A DNA stretch of 27,482 bases, from the IMG/VR virus record IMGVR_UViG_3300038441_001161, positions 1 to 27,482 of that record; one strand, given 5' to 3'. The notes under the pieces are model-generated. The model had not been told where the DNA came from. It searched no databases and saw only the letters and a list, made by a program, of their open reading frames with translations. Below, in pieces: positions 10,801 to 16,102 of this stretch. The stretch comes from a virus. Both the position numbers and the translations under genes were made by a program. Numbering within the stretch: position 1 is the stretch's first letter; each line of letters begins with the position of its first letter.

Positions 10801-11267
10801 CGGGCCTCATGCCGTTCCACTCGGGTAACGACGTGTACTCCCTCATTTATGACGCCCTCGGCCTCAATGGCCAGTACTCCGAGGTGTCGTGGGACATGGA
10901 GCTCTCCGCCGGCGCGAAGATGAGCCACCGTGCTCGCCGCGTGATCTCCCTCGTGGCCGCACAGGATCCGTCCATCATTGACGACGACGTGGAAGTATCC
11001 GGCGCCCTGGAGGCCGGTAACATCGCGGTGGGTATCACCTCCATCACTACCGTGGCGAACAAGCCGACCAAGGTAGTCGTCTCGGGACTGAACCTCCAGG
11101 GACGAGGTCCCGTCCGGGTCATCGCCACCGCGGAGTCCACCGTGCCCGGCTCCACGTTCCGAGAGGTAACTACCGCGGACCATACCCCGTACGGTTTCAC
11201 CATCTACGCATTCCGAACCAACACGGGCCCGACCAACATCCACTGGCTGGCAGCGCGGGGAGCATGA
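7878..11267 (+). CDS. Baseplate hub / minor tail protein interrupted by lectin-like insertions
   Basis: A 1129-residue protein starting with GTG; a GAGGAGGT ribosome site lies 7 bases upstream. The core resembles the hub/minor tail protein common in Streptomyces phages and prophages, but it is split into three segments. Residues 1-98 end at YLRDRIKPIVRLHMPP; 526-585 hold VNWVEWPQGVFILSSP and DDQVDDRYSTA; 800-1035 hold EWEAGTSKREIINDLLAAINY, ELDLFTVPNRW and VYEAIEFDTGLMPFHS. Between them are concanavalin-like modules at about 115-318, 325-524 and 590-795 (LTDDFSSAEMSD; NDNFTRETSGSWGTSQDG). The last 89 residues (1041-1129) are homologous to the two small proteins encoded just downstream. Likely role: closing the tail tip and binding the host surface. 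Hub identity comes from motif recall, not a search. Confidence 0.88.
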   Translation: MQSLKIPQGLRNPNNYTAEEIQAALLGATGSRRFSFRYELLNNKNRVLRELTTVKSGKISQNWLADIKRTATFSLRSGSEDPIDYLRDRIKPIVRLHMPPKALPDPDTVLPPDPPTPPSFAALTDDFSSAEMSDVWTYYANGVSNVGGHLVIPTKPTWPGAATARVWSLLGSHVACEVTKVPTLTDGATDVAVSVVVGSNTAGTNLTIQYRLTGYGTENKMEFLNFHDNYTDATSVSIDYDPDEHKWWRIWESGGTVFWGTSRTGLPGTWQVHRQEPTPAWLTTEAGTLELFVQANGDALGDGGGDYAEIARLNLTPEGVEQPFMPQAEWRNNFNGTPGVTGEVISTNNSARHGNALDDVQGVATYDDTHSADSSKSAKLGDDSGTSGGVLVARLRSALSDWSLRTYFYIPAGGAFSLRPDGPNPSTSNDVTVDDAADVFKLGTATIPAYIRANLVDRLVKLEIITTEALTVYRLFWNDPAGNSPDYVTSESNVNRDALLTVTVAGGGSSTPPVWVDNLLIAEPRTYQRWTDDSVNWVEWPQGVFILSSPQRDTDEAQTVNRDIQGYDLAQVLQDDQVDDRYSTANLLRVNDNFTRETSGSWGTSQDGTIWLQAASTATVGTSLSGYAYCTLNGSPGTIRLFQAGNTARQILTDSEVYTRISVTQTATGGAFLPAIVFRLFSTSRYYRMRVVHNTNGTLSLAATMAATQYGSSVSVGFNYVPGTYVNVRAQCIGHVIRGKVWRDGTPEPAGWMLEEEIDNPDDQIDYGYTGISASAFGDNTNTNPQFRYDLFQLNPNPKNLYTGVVDHILTLADIPKKITPSNAAIPVVKEWEAGTSKREIINDLLAAINYESLSFDEDGYAVVKPYVSPQDRGSEFTYQDDKLSVMYPEVMQELDLFTVPNRWILTVSDPDRDTIVVDFTNADPASPTSTIRRGRTITSFVQEQDADSEATLIEKATRLAFESSQVYEAIEFDTGLMPFHSGNDVYSLIYDALGLNGQYSEVSWDMELSAGAKMSHRARRVISLVAAQDPSIIDDDVEVSGALEAGNIAVGITSITTVANKPTKVVVSGLNLQGRGPVRVIATAESTVPGSTFREVTTADHTPYGFTIYAFRTNTGPTNIHWLAARGA

Positions 11268-11270
11268 GAC

Positions 11271-11576
11271 ATGGCTGACGTACGTAACCACGACCTCCGC
11301 ATTAGCGGTCGGATCAAGGCCGGCAACATCGCCAATGGTCAGGTGAAGATCACCCCTGTGGCGAATACCCCCACCTCGGTAGCCATCTCAGGTCTGAGGC
11401 TCAAGGGCGCGGGTCAAGTGATTGGTCTCTGTACCACACAAACCTCGGTGCCCGGCACGTCCGTCCACGAGACATCGGTGTCCAGCGTCTCCTCCACTGG
11501 CATGACGCTCTGGATCTACCGCACCAACACCGAACCGACCGAGGTCGGCTGGCTCATGTGGCGCAAGAGGGTCTAG
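11271..11576 (+). CDS. Stand-alone copy of the hub C-terminal module (small minor tail protein)
   Basis: A 101-residue protein beginning 3 bases after the hub stop. It aligns along nearly its whole length with residues 1041-1129 of the hub: SGRIKAGNIANG against SGALEAGNIAVG, shared VPGT/VPGS, and IYRTNTEPTEVGWL against AFRTNTGPTNIHWL. It is predicted all-beta with no signal or membrane segment. The pattern of GNI, then P(T), then a closing YRTN...W(L) is seen in all three copies in this window. It is probably a virion tail-tip or host-binding subunit. It is the last gene before a strong terminator. Confidence 0.85.
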   Translation: MADVRNHDLRISGRIKAGNIANGQVKITPVANTPTSVAISGLRLKGAGQVIGLCTTQTSVPGTSVHETSVSSVSSTGMTLWIYRTNTEPTEVGWLMWRKRV

Positions 11577-11591
11577 TTCCGCTCACCTCTC

Positions 11592-11627
11592 CCTACCCTC
11601 AGGCTACGGTCCTAGCCTGGGGGTAGG
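11592..11627 (+). terminator. Strong rho-independent-type hairpin after the main tail operon
   Basis: The arms 11592-11606 and 11613-11627 pair over 15 bp (core CTACCCTCAGGCTA against TAGCCTGGGGGTAG, one G-T wobble) around the loop CGGTCC. A short TTTAT follows. It lies 15 bases after the stop of the module gene and separates the tail operon from the next rightward unit. Confidence 0.8.
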
Positions 11628-11658
11628 TTTATGGTTGAAGAACCGGGGTAGACGTGTG

Positions 11659-11680
11659 AAGACATTTGTTACAAAGTCTT
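11659..11680. repeat. AT-rich bulged inverted repeat in the intergenic region
   Basis: AAGAC-A-TTTG and CAAA-GTCTT pair over 9 bp, with one bulged A and a TTA loop. It lies between the terminator at 11592 and the promoter at 11812 and is followed by TACCTAATCATTTTCT. It could be a second, weak terminator or a protein-binding site. The rest of 11577-11873 holds no gene that I can support. Confidence 0.5.
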
Positions 11681-11811
11681 TACCTAATCATTTTCTCAGA
11701 GGTGGTCAAACTTGATCATCCCCCATGGTGTTCCCCCCGCCTAGGTGGTCTTGGGCCCGAGCTACGTCCCTTGTTGCAAAGAGTAAGCCCTGGGTGGTAG
11801 TGTTGGTCTAG

Positions 11812-11841
11812 TTGACAATAACCCGTCAACTCTGAGATAAT
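11812..11841 (+). promoter_or_regulatory. Sigma-70-type promoter with extended -10 for the second rightward operon
   Basis: TTGACA (11812-11817), an 18-base spacer and GATAAT (11836-11841), with a TG dinucleotide at 11833-11834 that makes an extended -10. The gene at 11874 starts about 25 bases after the expected transcription start. The -35 lies inside an inverted repeat, GTTGAC N8 GTCAAC (11811-11830), which could be an operator. It is the closest to consensus of the promoters seen in this window. Confidence 0.75.
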
Positions 11842-11873
11842 GAAAGATTTTTTCCCGAGGGAGGTGTCTTGAC

Positions 11874-12179
11874 ATGGCCACGAAAATCAACGATGACCTA
11901 GTGGTGGCCGGTGCCCTCTCGGCTGCCAACATCCTGTTCGGTTCGGTGACCATCACCCCGACGACGAACGAGCCGACGGCCGCTGAGGTCAAGACCAACA
12001 ACGTGGGAACCAACGAACCCACCATCCTGCTGACCGCACACTCAGCCTTCCCCTGGACTCGTGTTCGGGAAGTGGGCTACCGTTTCGCCTCACCCAGTGG
12101 GTTCACCGCGTACATCTATCGTACGAGCGACGCGGACACCAACGTCCACTGGCTCTCCTGGCAGGGGTACAACGGATGA
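11874..12179 (+). CDS. Second stand-alone copy of the hub C-terminal module
   Basis: A 101-residue protein, first gene of the unit driven from 11812. The ribosome site is GGGAGGT, about 9 bases before the ATG. It is homologous to the hub C-terminus and to the protein at 11271: VAGALSAANILFGSVTITP matches SGALEAGNIAVGITSIT, and AYIYRTSDADTNVHWLSW matches the closing YRTN...W motif. The middle is more diverged (PWTRVREVG in place of VPGTSVHETS). It is probably a tail-tip protein. Its own promoter means it can be made at a level or time different from the other two copies. Its stop overlaps the next ATG (ATGA). Confidence 0.85.
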   Translation: MATKINDDLVVAGALSAANILFGSVTITPTTNEPTAAEVKTNNVGTNEPTILLTAHSAFPWTRVREVGYRFASPSGFTAYIYRTSDADTNVHWLSWQGYNG

Positions 12180-12445
12180 AGCGGTCAGAGTATGAGAAGG
12201 CCGCTCAGGAGTTCCGCTCTCGTCTCCTGGCCGAGGCACAGAAGCCGCAGGAAGAGCAGGAGTGGCCGGACTACGACGATTGGCTGTCGGTCCCGGGTGT
12301 CTCGACCTGTACCACACCTACCTGTCGGGCGTTCGCTCAGCACCTCCCCGTGACCCTGCACGAGAATGCGGACGGCATCCACCGCGGTCAGTGCGGAGAG
12401 TGTCACCGGTCCACAATCGTCCGACCTGTATTGGAGGATGACTGA
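12176..12445 (+). CDS. Small zinc-ribbon-like protein
   Basis: An 89-residue protein, translationally coupled on both sides (ATGA upstream, TGATG downstream). After a helical, charged N-terminus, four cysteines (C45, C50, C73, C76) are spaced as C-x4-C and C-x2-C (CTTPTC, CGEC), as in a zinc ribbon. Proteins of this kind sit next to tail-tip genes in other actinophages. They may be structural or an accessory of tail assembly; the function is unknown. Confidence 0.82.
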   Translation: MKRSEYEKAAQEFRSRLLAEAQKPQEEQEWPDYDDWLSVPGVSTCTTPTCRAFAQHLPVTLHENADGIHRGQCGECHRSTIVRPVLEDD

Positions 12446-13389
12446 TGGCTGGCTCCAGCGGCAAGGGACATGATTTCCTCCGCACCATCGCGGCCTTCGG
12501 CCAGGCCAACGCTCCCGCCTCGTCGGCCAATAAGCCGATCAAGATGGGACGGGTGGACTACGACTACGCCCCATCGGACTTTCTCGGCGGCGTCATGCCG
12601 CGGGTCCTGTTCGACGGCGAGAAGACCGTGAGCCAGAAGCGGTACCAGGTGGTCGCCGGCTACTATCCCCAGCCCGGTCATCGCGTCTGCCTCATCCCGG
12701 TGGGCACCACCTACCTCATCATCGGGTCGGTGGACTCCGTCCAGCAGGATCCGGTGGTCAGCTACTTCACGGAGTCAGACACCTGGGAGAAGCCTGGCGG
12801 CTCTCGGATGATCCGGGTACAGGTTCAAGGTGGCGGAGGCGCTGGCGGCGGTTGTGTCGCTACCGCGTCAGGTGCGGTGTGTGCGGGTGGTGGAGGTGCC
12901 GGCGGAGCGTATGGCGAGTCCTGGCTGTCCGCCAACTCGGTCACCTCGTCGGTCGTTGTCACCGTCGGCTCGGCTGGTGTGGGGGGTACCGGTACGGGAG
13001 GCAGCGGCACCACCTCGTCGTTCGGTGCCTACGTATCGGCGAGCGGAGGTCCTGGCGGCGGCTCCACTGGGTCAGTGGGAACCAACGCTGGTATCTCGGG
13101 CGGCACGACCACCTCCCAGGTGATAGTGGCCGACCTCTCCATCAATGGCAGCGGAGGCGCTGGTGGCGCTGCGGCCTCGGGAGCGGTAAGCATGGGCGGC
13201 GCCGGCGGCTCGTCACACCTGGGGGGCGGGGGACGTGGAGTCGCCGCTGCCGGCGCACTCGTCACGGGGACCAATGCTGCGGGCTACGGCGGTGGGGGCG
13301 GTGGGGCTGCAAGCGGCACCAGCAACAACGCCTCCACCACCGGTGGTAACGGGTCCCCCGGCATCGTGATCGTAACCACGTTCTTCTAG
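12445..13389 (+). CDS. Glycine-rich tail-tip / receptor-binding protein
   Basis: A 314-residue protein with two parts. Residues about 30-105 look like an OB-fold domain of tail spikes (GRVDYDYAPSDFLGGVMPRV, RYQVVAGYYPQPGHRVCLIP, YLIIGSVDS). From about 110 a glycine-rich domain begins with the typical lead-in FTESDTWEKPGGSRMIRVQV. It continues as runs of GGGGAGG separated by short hydrophobic strands and ends in PGIVIVTTFF. Such domains form polyglycine-II sheets in phage receptor-binding proteins. The start overlaps the upstream stop (TGATG). The role as receptor-binding tip is inferred from this architecture. Confidence 0.87.
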   Translation: MAGSSGKGHDFLRTIAAFGQANAPASSANKPIKMGRVDYDYAPSDFLGGVMPRVLFDGEKTVSQKRYQVVAGYYPQPGHRVCLIPVGTTYLIIGSVDSVQQDPVVSYFTESDTWEKPGGSRMIRVQVQGGGGAGGGCVATASGAVCAGGGGAGGAYGESWLSANSVTSSVVVTVGSAGVGGTGTGGSGTTSSFGAYVSASGGPGGGSTGSVGTNAGISGGTTTSQVIVADLSINGSGGAGGAAASGAVSMGGAGGSSHLGGGGRGVAAAGALVTGTNAAGYGGGGGGAASGTSNNASTTGGNGSPGIVIVTTFF

Positions 13390-13398
13390 GAGACTCTC

Positions 13399-13665
13399 AT
13401 GCCCATCCGTAACGCGACCTCGGTCACCTATCGTCTCTCGGTTCACAACGAGAGCGGGGAGGTGTTCAATGACATGTTGACCTTCCCCCTCCACGGCAGC
13501 TCGGTCCAGTCGGCCCAGAAGATGGACGAGCGGATCCAGTCCATCATGGACGAGTACCTGGAGGACCTGAGGAACAACTACCCCGAGGAGCTTGGATTCG
13601 AGGTCAAAGCCTCTCGGGACTACGCGGCGCGAGCCATCATTGGAGATCCGTGGCCTGTTAACTAA
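13399..13665 (+). CDS. Hypothetical protein of the tail/lysis operon
   Basis: An 88-residue soluble protein. Its ATG is 9 bases after the previous stop, with GGAG as the ribosome site. The N-terminal half looks beta-stranded (VTYRLSVHNESGEVFNDML); the second half is helical (QKMDERIQSIMDEYLEDLRNNY). There are no cysteines and no signal peptide. Its position between the tail-tip gene and the holins suggests a structural or lysis-timing role. I do not recognise the family. Confidence 0.82.
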   Translation: MPIRNATSVTYRLSVHNESGEVFNDMLTFPLHGSSVQSAQKMDERIQSIMDEYLEDLRNNYPEELGFEVKASRDYAARAIIGDPWPVN

Positions 13666-13703
13666 CCCACACACTCCGGCAGTCTGCAAACACTGGAGGA
13701 ACC

Positions 13704-14003
13704 ATGTTCCAGGATTACATCATCGCTCAGGTCCGCACCTACGTCCCGGTTGGCGTCGGCGCTCTCCTCACCTGGCTTCTGTCTCTCGGGATCAACCTCG
13801 GCGCCGAGGCTCAGGTCGGCCTCATCGCCTTCGGGACCGCACTCATCACTGCCGCCTACTACACGGCGGCCAGTGCTCTCCAGCGGAAGTGGCCCATGAC
13901 CGGTCGCTTCCTGCTCGGATCGAAGCAGGCTCCGACCTACGTGGGAGGTGGTGCTGCCGACACTCAGATAGTGACCCCCGCCCGTGACGGAGATCACCTG
14001 TGA
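13704..14003 (+). CDS. Holin-like membrane protein
   Basis: A 99-residue protein with two predicted transmembrane helices: about residues 14-33 (VPVGVGALLTWLLSLGINLG) and 38-58 (VGLIAFGTALITAAYY). A basic and polar C-terminal tail follows. Length, topology and its place at the end of the rightward operon match actinophage holins that open the inner membrane for endolysin. The GGAGG ribosome site is clear. The stop overlaps the next start (GTGA). Confidence 0.75.
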   Translation: MFQDYIIAQVRTYVPVGVGALLTWLLSLGINLGAEAQVGLIAFGTALITAAYYTAASALQRKWPMTGRFLLGSKQAPTYVGGGAADTQIVTPARDGDHL

Positions 14004-14314
14004 GTGACATGGCACGAGAGGATGTGGAGAGACTCGTCCGCATCGAGACCAAGCTGGACGAAGCTCTCCAACGTCTGAATGAAGACCGTCGTGCTCACGA
14101 CGAGGACATGGCCCAGCTCCGCATTGACCACGAGAAAGACGTGGTTCAATTGAGGGCAGACCATGAGAAGGACGTGGACGAGATCCACGACGACGTGGAG
14201 AAGGTCGTTACCCGCGTGAGCACCCTGGAGAACTGGCGATACGCTATCGGCGCCGCCCTGTTGATGAGCTCCGCCGCAAGCATCGGCGCGGCCATCAACA
14301 TGGTGCCGAAGTAG
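14000..14314 (+). CDS. Coiled-coil membrane protein, second holin or XhlA-like
   Basis: A 104-residue protein starting with GTG at 14000 inside a GTGA overlap; an ATG at 14009 is an alternative start. A long charged coiled coil (about 8-72, with repeats such as RIDHEKDVVQLRADHEKDV) is followed by one membrane helix near the C-terminus (about 79-99, WRYAIGAALLMSSAASIGAAI). This layout resembles XhlA/haemolysin-type proteins that assist holins. It is last in the rightward unit and followed by a terminator. Confidence 0.75.
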   Translation: MSDMAREDVERLVRIETKLDEALQRLNEDRRAHDEDMAQLRIDHEKDVVQLRADHEKDVDEIHDDVEKVVTRVSTLENWRYAIGAALLMSSAASIGAAINMVPK

Positions 14315-14332
14315 CGAGGTACCACTCCACAG

Positions 14333-14387
14333 AGAAACCCCCTGCCTGGGGGAGCCCATGCTGTCGGGCACATGGCAGGGGGTTTCT
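14333..14387 (+). terminator. Terminator ending the rightward late operon
   Basis: AGAAACCCCCTGCC (14333-14346) pairs perfectly over 14 bp with GGCAGGGGGTTTCT (14374-14387). The 27-base loop contains its own GCCC...GGGC hairpin. TTTCTTGG ends it on the plus strand, and the mirror TTTCTCTG could also stop minus-strand transcripts. Confidence 0.8.
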
Positions 14388-14488
14388 TGGCGGACACACC
14401 GGTTCTCGCACCAAGAGCATTCGCCGATGAACGACGATACAGACGCTCTCACCTAGCTCCAAAACTCACAGAACAGCGCCTCTCGGCG

Positions 14489-14521
14489 ACTCACACGGGT
14501 ACGTGAGTGTCAGACACTCAC
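14489..14521. repeat. Overlapping palindromes in the convergent intergenic region
   Basis: GTGAGTGTC-A-GACACTCAC (14503-14521) is a perfect 9+1+9 palindrome. Its left arm can instead pair with ACTCAC at 14489-14494 across an 8-base loop, so two exclusive hairpins are possible. It lies between two facing terminators and has no adjacent gene start. The remainder of 14315-14634 holds no gene that I can support. Confidence 0.55.
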
Positions 14522-14583
14522 TCACCTAATTGATCTCTCCTAGCGAGCGCACAGAGCTTTTAACTCCTGCCGGCACAAATACC

Positions 14584-14621
14584 GAGAAACCCGCTCACTC
14601 ACGGGGAGTGGCGGGTTTCTC
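14584..14621 (-). terminator. Terminator of the first leftward gene unit
   Basis: GAGAAACCCGC-T-CACTC, loop ACGGG, GAGTG-GCGGGTTTCTC: 16 paired bases with one bulge. It sits 13 bases beyond the stop of the basic protein gene. On the minus strand it ends in GGGTTTCTC. It faces the rightward terminator at 14333. Confidence 0.75.
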
Positions 14622-14634
14622 TACTGGGTTACTG

Positions 14635-14826
14635 TCACGCGCTGGCGATCTCTCGCTTCCACATCATCTTCTCGACTCGGCGGATCTTGCGACGCTGGGT
14701 CTTGCTCTTGCCATTCCAGCCGGAGAGAATGTGGGAGTTGCTGATCACCCCGTTGGGCTTACCCGCTCGATTGTTCTTGGAGTGAAGCGTGGAGCGACCC
14801 GTGTGCGCGATGGCGATGCTTCCCAT
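14635..14826 (-). CDS. Small basic protein, function unknown
   Basis: A 63-residue protein starting at the ATG at 14826, which has GGGAG 6 bases upstream. A longer reading from 14880 would begin before the promoter at 14877-14905 and is unlikely. The C-terminal half is strongly basic (KSKTQRRKIRRVEKMMWKRE), suggesting nucleic-acid or ribosome contact. It is a single-gene unit with its own promoter and terminator. I do not recognise the family. Confidence 0.7.
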   Translation of the reverse strand: MGSIAIAHTGRSTLHSKNNRAGKPNGVISNSHILSGWNGKSKTQRRKIRRVEKMMWKREIASA

Positions 14827-14876
14827 TGTGACTCCCTGTTGAGTTGGGCGGTGCGTCGTTCTTGCTGACATGGATA

Positions 14877-14905
14877 ACATTACATGGGTCCCACTCTCCC
14901 GTCAA
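14877..14905 (-). promoter_or_regulatory. Leftward promoter for the small basic protein
   Basis: Read on the minus strand: TTGACG, a 17-base spacer and TAATGT. The expected start of transcription (about 14870) lies about 45 bases upstream of the ATG at 14826. It belongs to the TTGnnn/TAnTGT promoter set of this arm. Confidence 0.65.
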
Positions 14906-14926
14906 GGAGGTTCCTGAGATTCCACC

Positions 14927-14959
14927 GAGAAACCCCCGACCTCCTGGTCAGGGGCTCTC
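14927..14959 (-). terminator. Terminator after the 82-residue protein gene
   Basis: On the minus strand GAGAGCCCCTGACC pairs with GGTCGGGGGTTTCTC around AGGA, with wobbles and one mismatch, and ends in GGGTTTCTCGG. It lies 13 bases after the stop and just before the next promoter. Confidence 0.6.
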
Positions 14960-14971
14960 TGCTAGATCTGA

Positions 14972-15220
14972 TCAGTACATCGGCGGGGCGAGCCAGGCGA
15001 GCGCCTTCTCCTCCTGCTCCATCTCGTAAAAGTCCTCGGAGTGATAGCGGCGCCCGTTCTCGAAGTAGCGCTCTCCCGCCATCTCGGCCTCGTACTCGGC
15101 CTGAGCGGCACGCTCCTCGTACAGTTCCCGGGCGGTGAGGAGCTCCGGCTCCCAGAAGATCGGGAGGGCGAAGTTACGGATCTTGCGGCTGCGTCGCGTC
15201 GGGCGCTGGGTGTGGTTCAT
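14972..15220 (-). CDS. Hypothetical protein, 82 residues
   Basis: A soluble protein with a basic N-terminus (TQRPTRRSRKIRN) and an acidic helical C-terminal half rich in Glu and aromatic residues (ERAAQAEYEAEMAGERYF, YEMEQEEKALAW). The start ATG at 15220 has GAGGAG about 6 bases upstream. It has its own promoter (15262-15290) and terminator. I do not recognise the family. Confidence 0.72.
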   Translation of the reverse strand: MNHTQRPTRRSRKIRNFALPIFWEPELLTARELYEERAAQAEYEAEMAGERYFENGRRYHSEDFYEMEQEEKALAWLAPPMY

Positions 15221-15261
15221 GGCGGGCTCCTCGTTCTCGTTCGCTCGGGCTTACGAGGACT

Positions 15262-15290
15262 ACATTACGGTAGGTCGGTAGGAGTGTCAA
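15262..15290 (-). promoter_or_regulatory. Leftward promoter for the 82-residue protein
   Basis: On the minus strand: TTGACA, a 17-base spacer and TAATGT. It starts 9 bases after the terminator of the preceding gene and gives a leader of about 35 bases before the ATG at 15220. Confidence 0.7.
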
Positions 15291-15298
15291 GGCTGCCA

Positions 15299-15335
15299 AG
15301 AAGCCCCAGGGGCTCTCCACTTCCCTGGGGCTTCT
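15299..15335 (-). terminator. Terminator of the 221-residue protein gene
   Basis: AGAAGCCCCAGGG and CCCTGGGGCTTCT form a perfect 13-bp stem around an 11-base loop. On the minus strand it ends in CTTCTTGG. It lies about 35 bases past the stop at 15371. Confidence 0.78.
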
Positions 15336-15370
15336 CGGTTGGGCGCTGAGCAGGAGACTAGCTCCCTGGG

Positions 15371-16036
15371 CTAGAGCGTCTGCCAGCCCATGCCCCGGTA
15401 CATGGAGGTCACGTCCTTGAAGCCGTGGAGGCCCTCGTGGTCCATAACCCAGAACTCCTCGGTGTACTCGCCGTACCAGATGGCGACGTCCCAGCCCGCG
15501 GCGGTGAAGGTGTTCTGGATGCGCTGGGCCGTGCGGTGAGCCATCTTGTTCTTCGAGGGCGCGCCGGTCTGACGCTGGATCGCGGCGAGGGCGAAGGTGC
15601 CGGTGTGCCCCACACCCTCCGGGTCGTACTGCTCGGACTCCTCGTCGACCTTCTCCGCGGGCTCCTCCTCGGGAAGGGGCGCGGCGAGGATCGCCCGGCG
15701 CACCGGGAACGGACCCGCCCAGTTCTTCACGGACTGGCCGATGGGGTGCGGCCCCGGGTTCGGACCGGGGTGAGGCTTCGGCAACGGGCCCGGGTCGGGC
15801 TCCGTGGTGTCACTCGCCGGCACCGGGACGACCTCGTCGCCCTCGCCGTCGTCGGGCATGGGCCACGGCTTGTACTCCCCGCCGTTGCCGCCGCTGTTCA
15901 TGCGGGTGAGCGGCACGACGGGAACGACGGCGCGGAGGGCCATCGTCTCCTCGAAGCCGAAGTCCTCCCCCGTCTCGCCCTCGTCCAGTGCCACCGCTCG
16001 TCCTGCCTCTCTCGACCTGTCGTAATCCACGATCAT
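15371..16036 (-). CDS. Hypothetical protein with proline-rich linker, 221 residues
   Basis: The start ATG at 16036 (MIVDYDRSREAGR) has GAGGGAGATC upstream; a longer reading from 16099 would overlap the promoter and is rejected. The N-terminal 75 residues are acidic. A low-complexity Pro/Gly-rich linker (EPDPGPLPKPHPGPNPGP) spans about 77-100. A folded C-terminal domain of about 90 residues (TGTFALAAIQRQTGAPSK, then IWYGEYTEEFWVMDHEG) looks alpha/beta. The linker suggests a flexible tether between two domains. The function is unknown. Confidence 0.75.
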   Translation of the reverse strand: MIVDYDRSREAGRAVALDEGETGEDFGFEETMALRAVVPVVPLTRMNSGGNGGEYKPWPMPDDGEGDEVVPVPASDTTEPDPGPLPKPHPGPNPGPHPIGQSVKNWAGPFPVRRAILAAPLPEEEPAEKVDEESEQYDPEGVGHTGTFALAAIQRQTGAPSKNKMAHRTAQRIQNTFTAAGWDVAIWYGEYTEEFWVMDHEGLHGFKDVTSMYRGMGWQTL

Positions 16037-16069
16037 GGTCCGATCTCCCTCGGTTCGATGTCTGCTCTC

Positions 16070-16099
16070 ACGATAGTGCCCACAGGGCACGACGTGCAA
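16070..16099 (-). promoter_or_regulatory. Leftward promoter with a palindromic spacer
   Basis: On the minus strand: TTGCAC, an 18-base spacer and TATCGT. The spacer contains GTGCCC-TGT-GGGCAC (16076-16090), a perfect palindrome abutting the -10. It begins 4 bases after the endolysin stop, so the same sequence could act as terminator hairpin or operator. It serves the gene starting at 16036. Confidence 0.6.
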
Positions 16100-16102
16100 C
16101 CC

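Noticed and set aside
11724-11810. A 28-codon plus-strand frame in the intergenic region (MVFPPPRWSWARATS...)
   Set aside because: It has no ribosome site, lies upstream of the promoter and has no recognisable feature.
14315-14634. A possible tRNA or attachment site in the convergent gap
   Set aside because: No cloverleaf, T-loop (GGTTCGAATCC-like) or repeated core was found. Hairpins explain the structure seen.
16076-16090. GTGCCC/GGGCAC considered as the half of a CRISPR or phase-variation repeat
   Set aside because: It is a single copy with no spacer array and no inverted segment around it. It fits a terminator or operator better.
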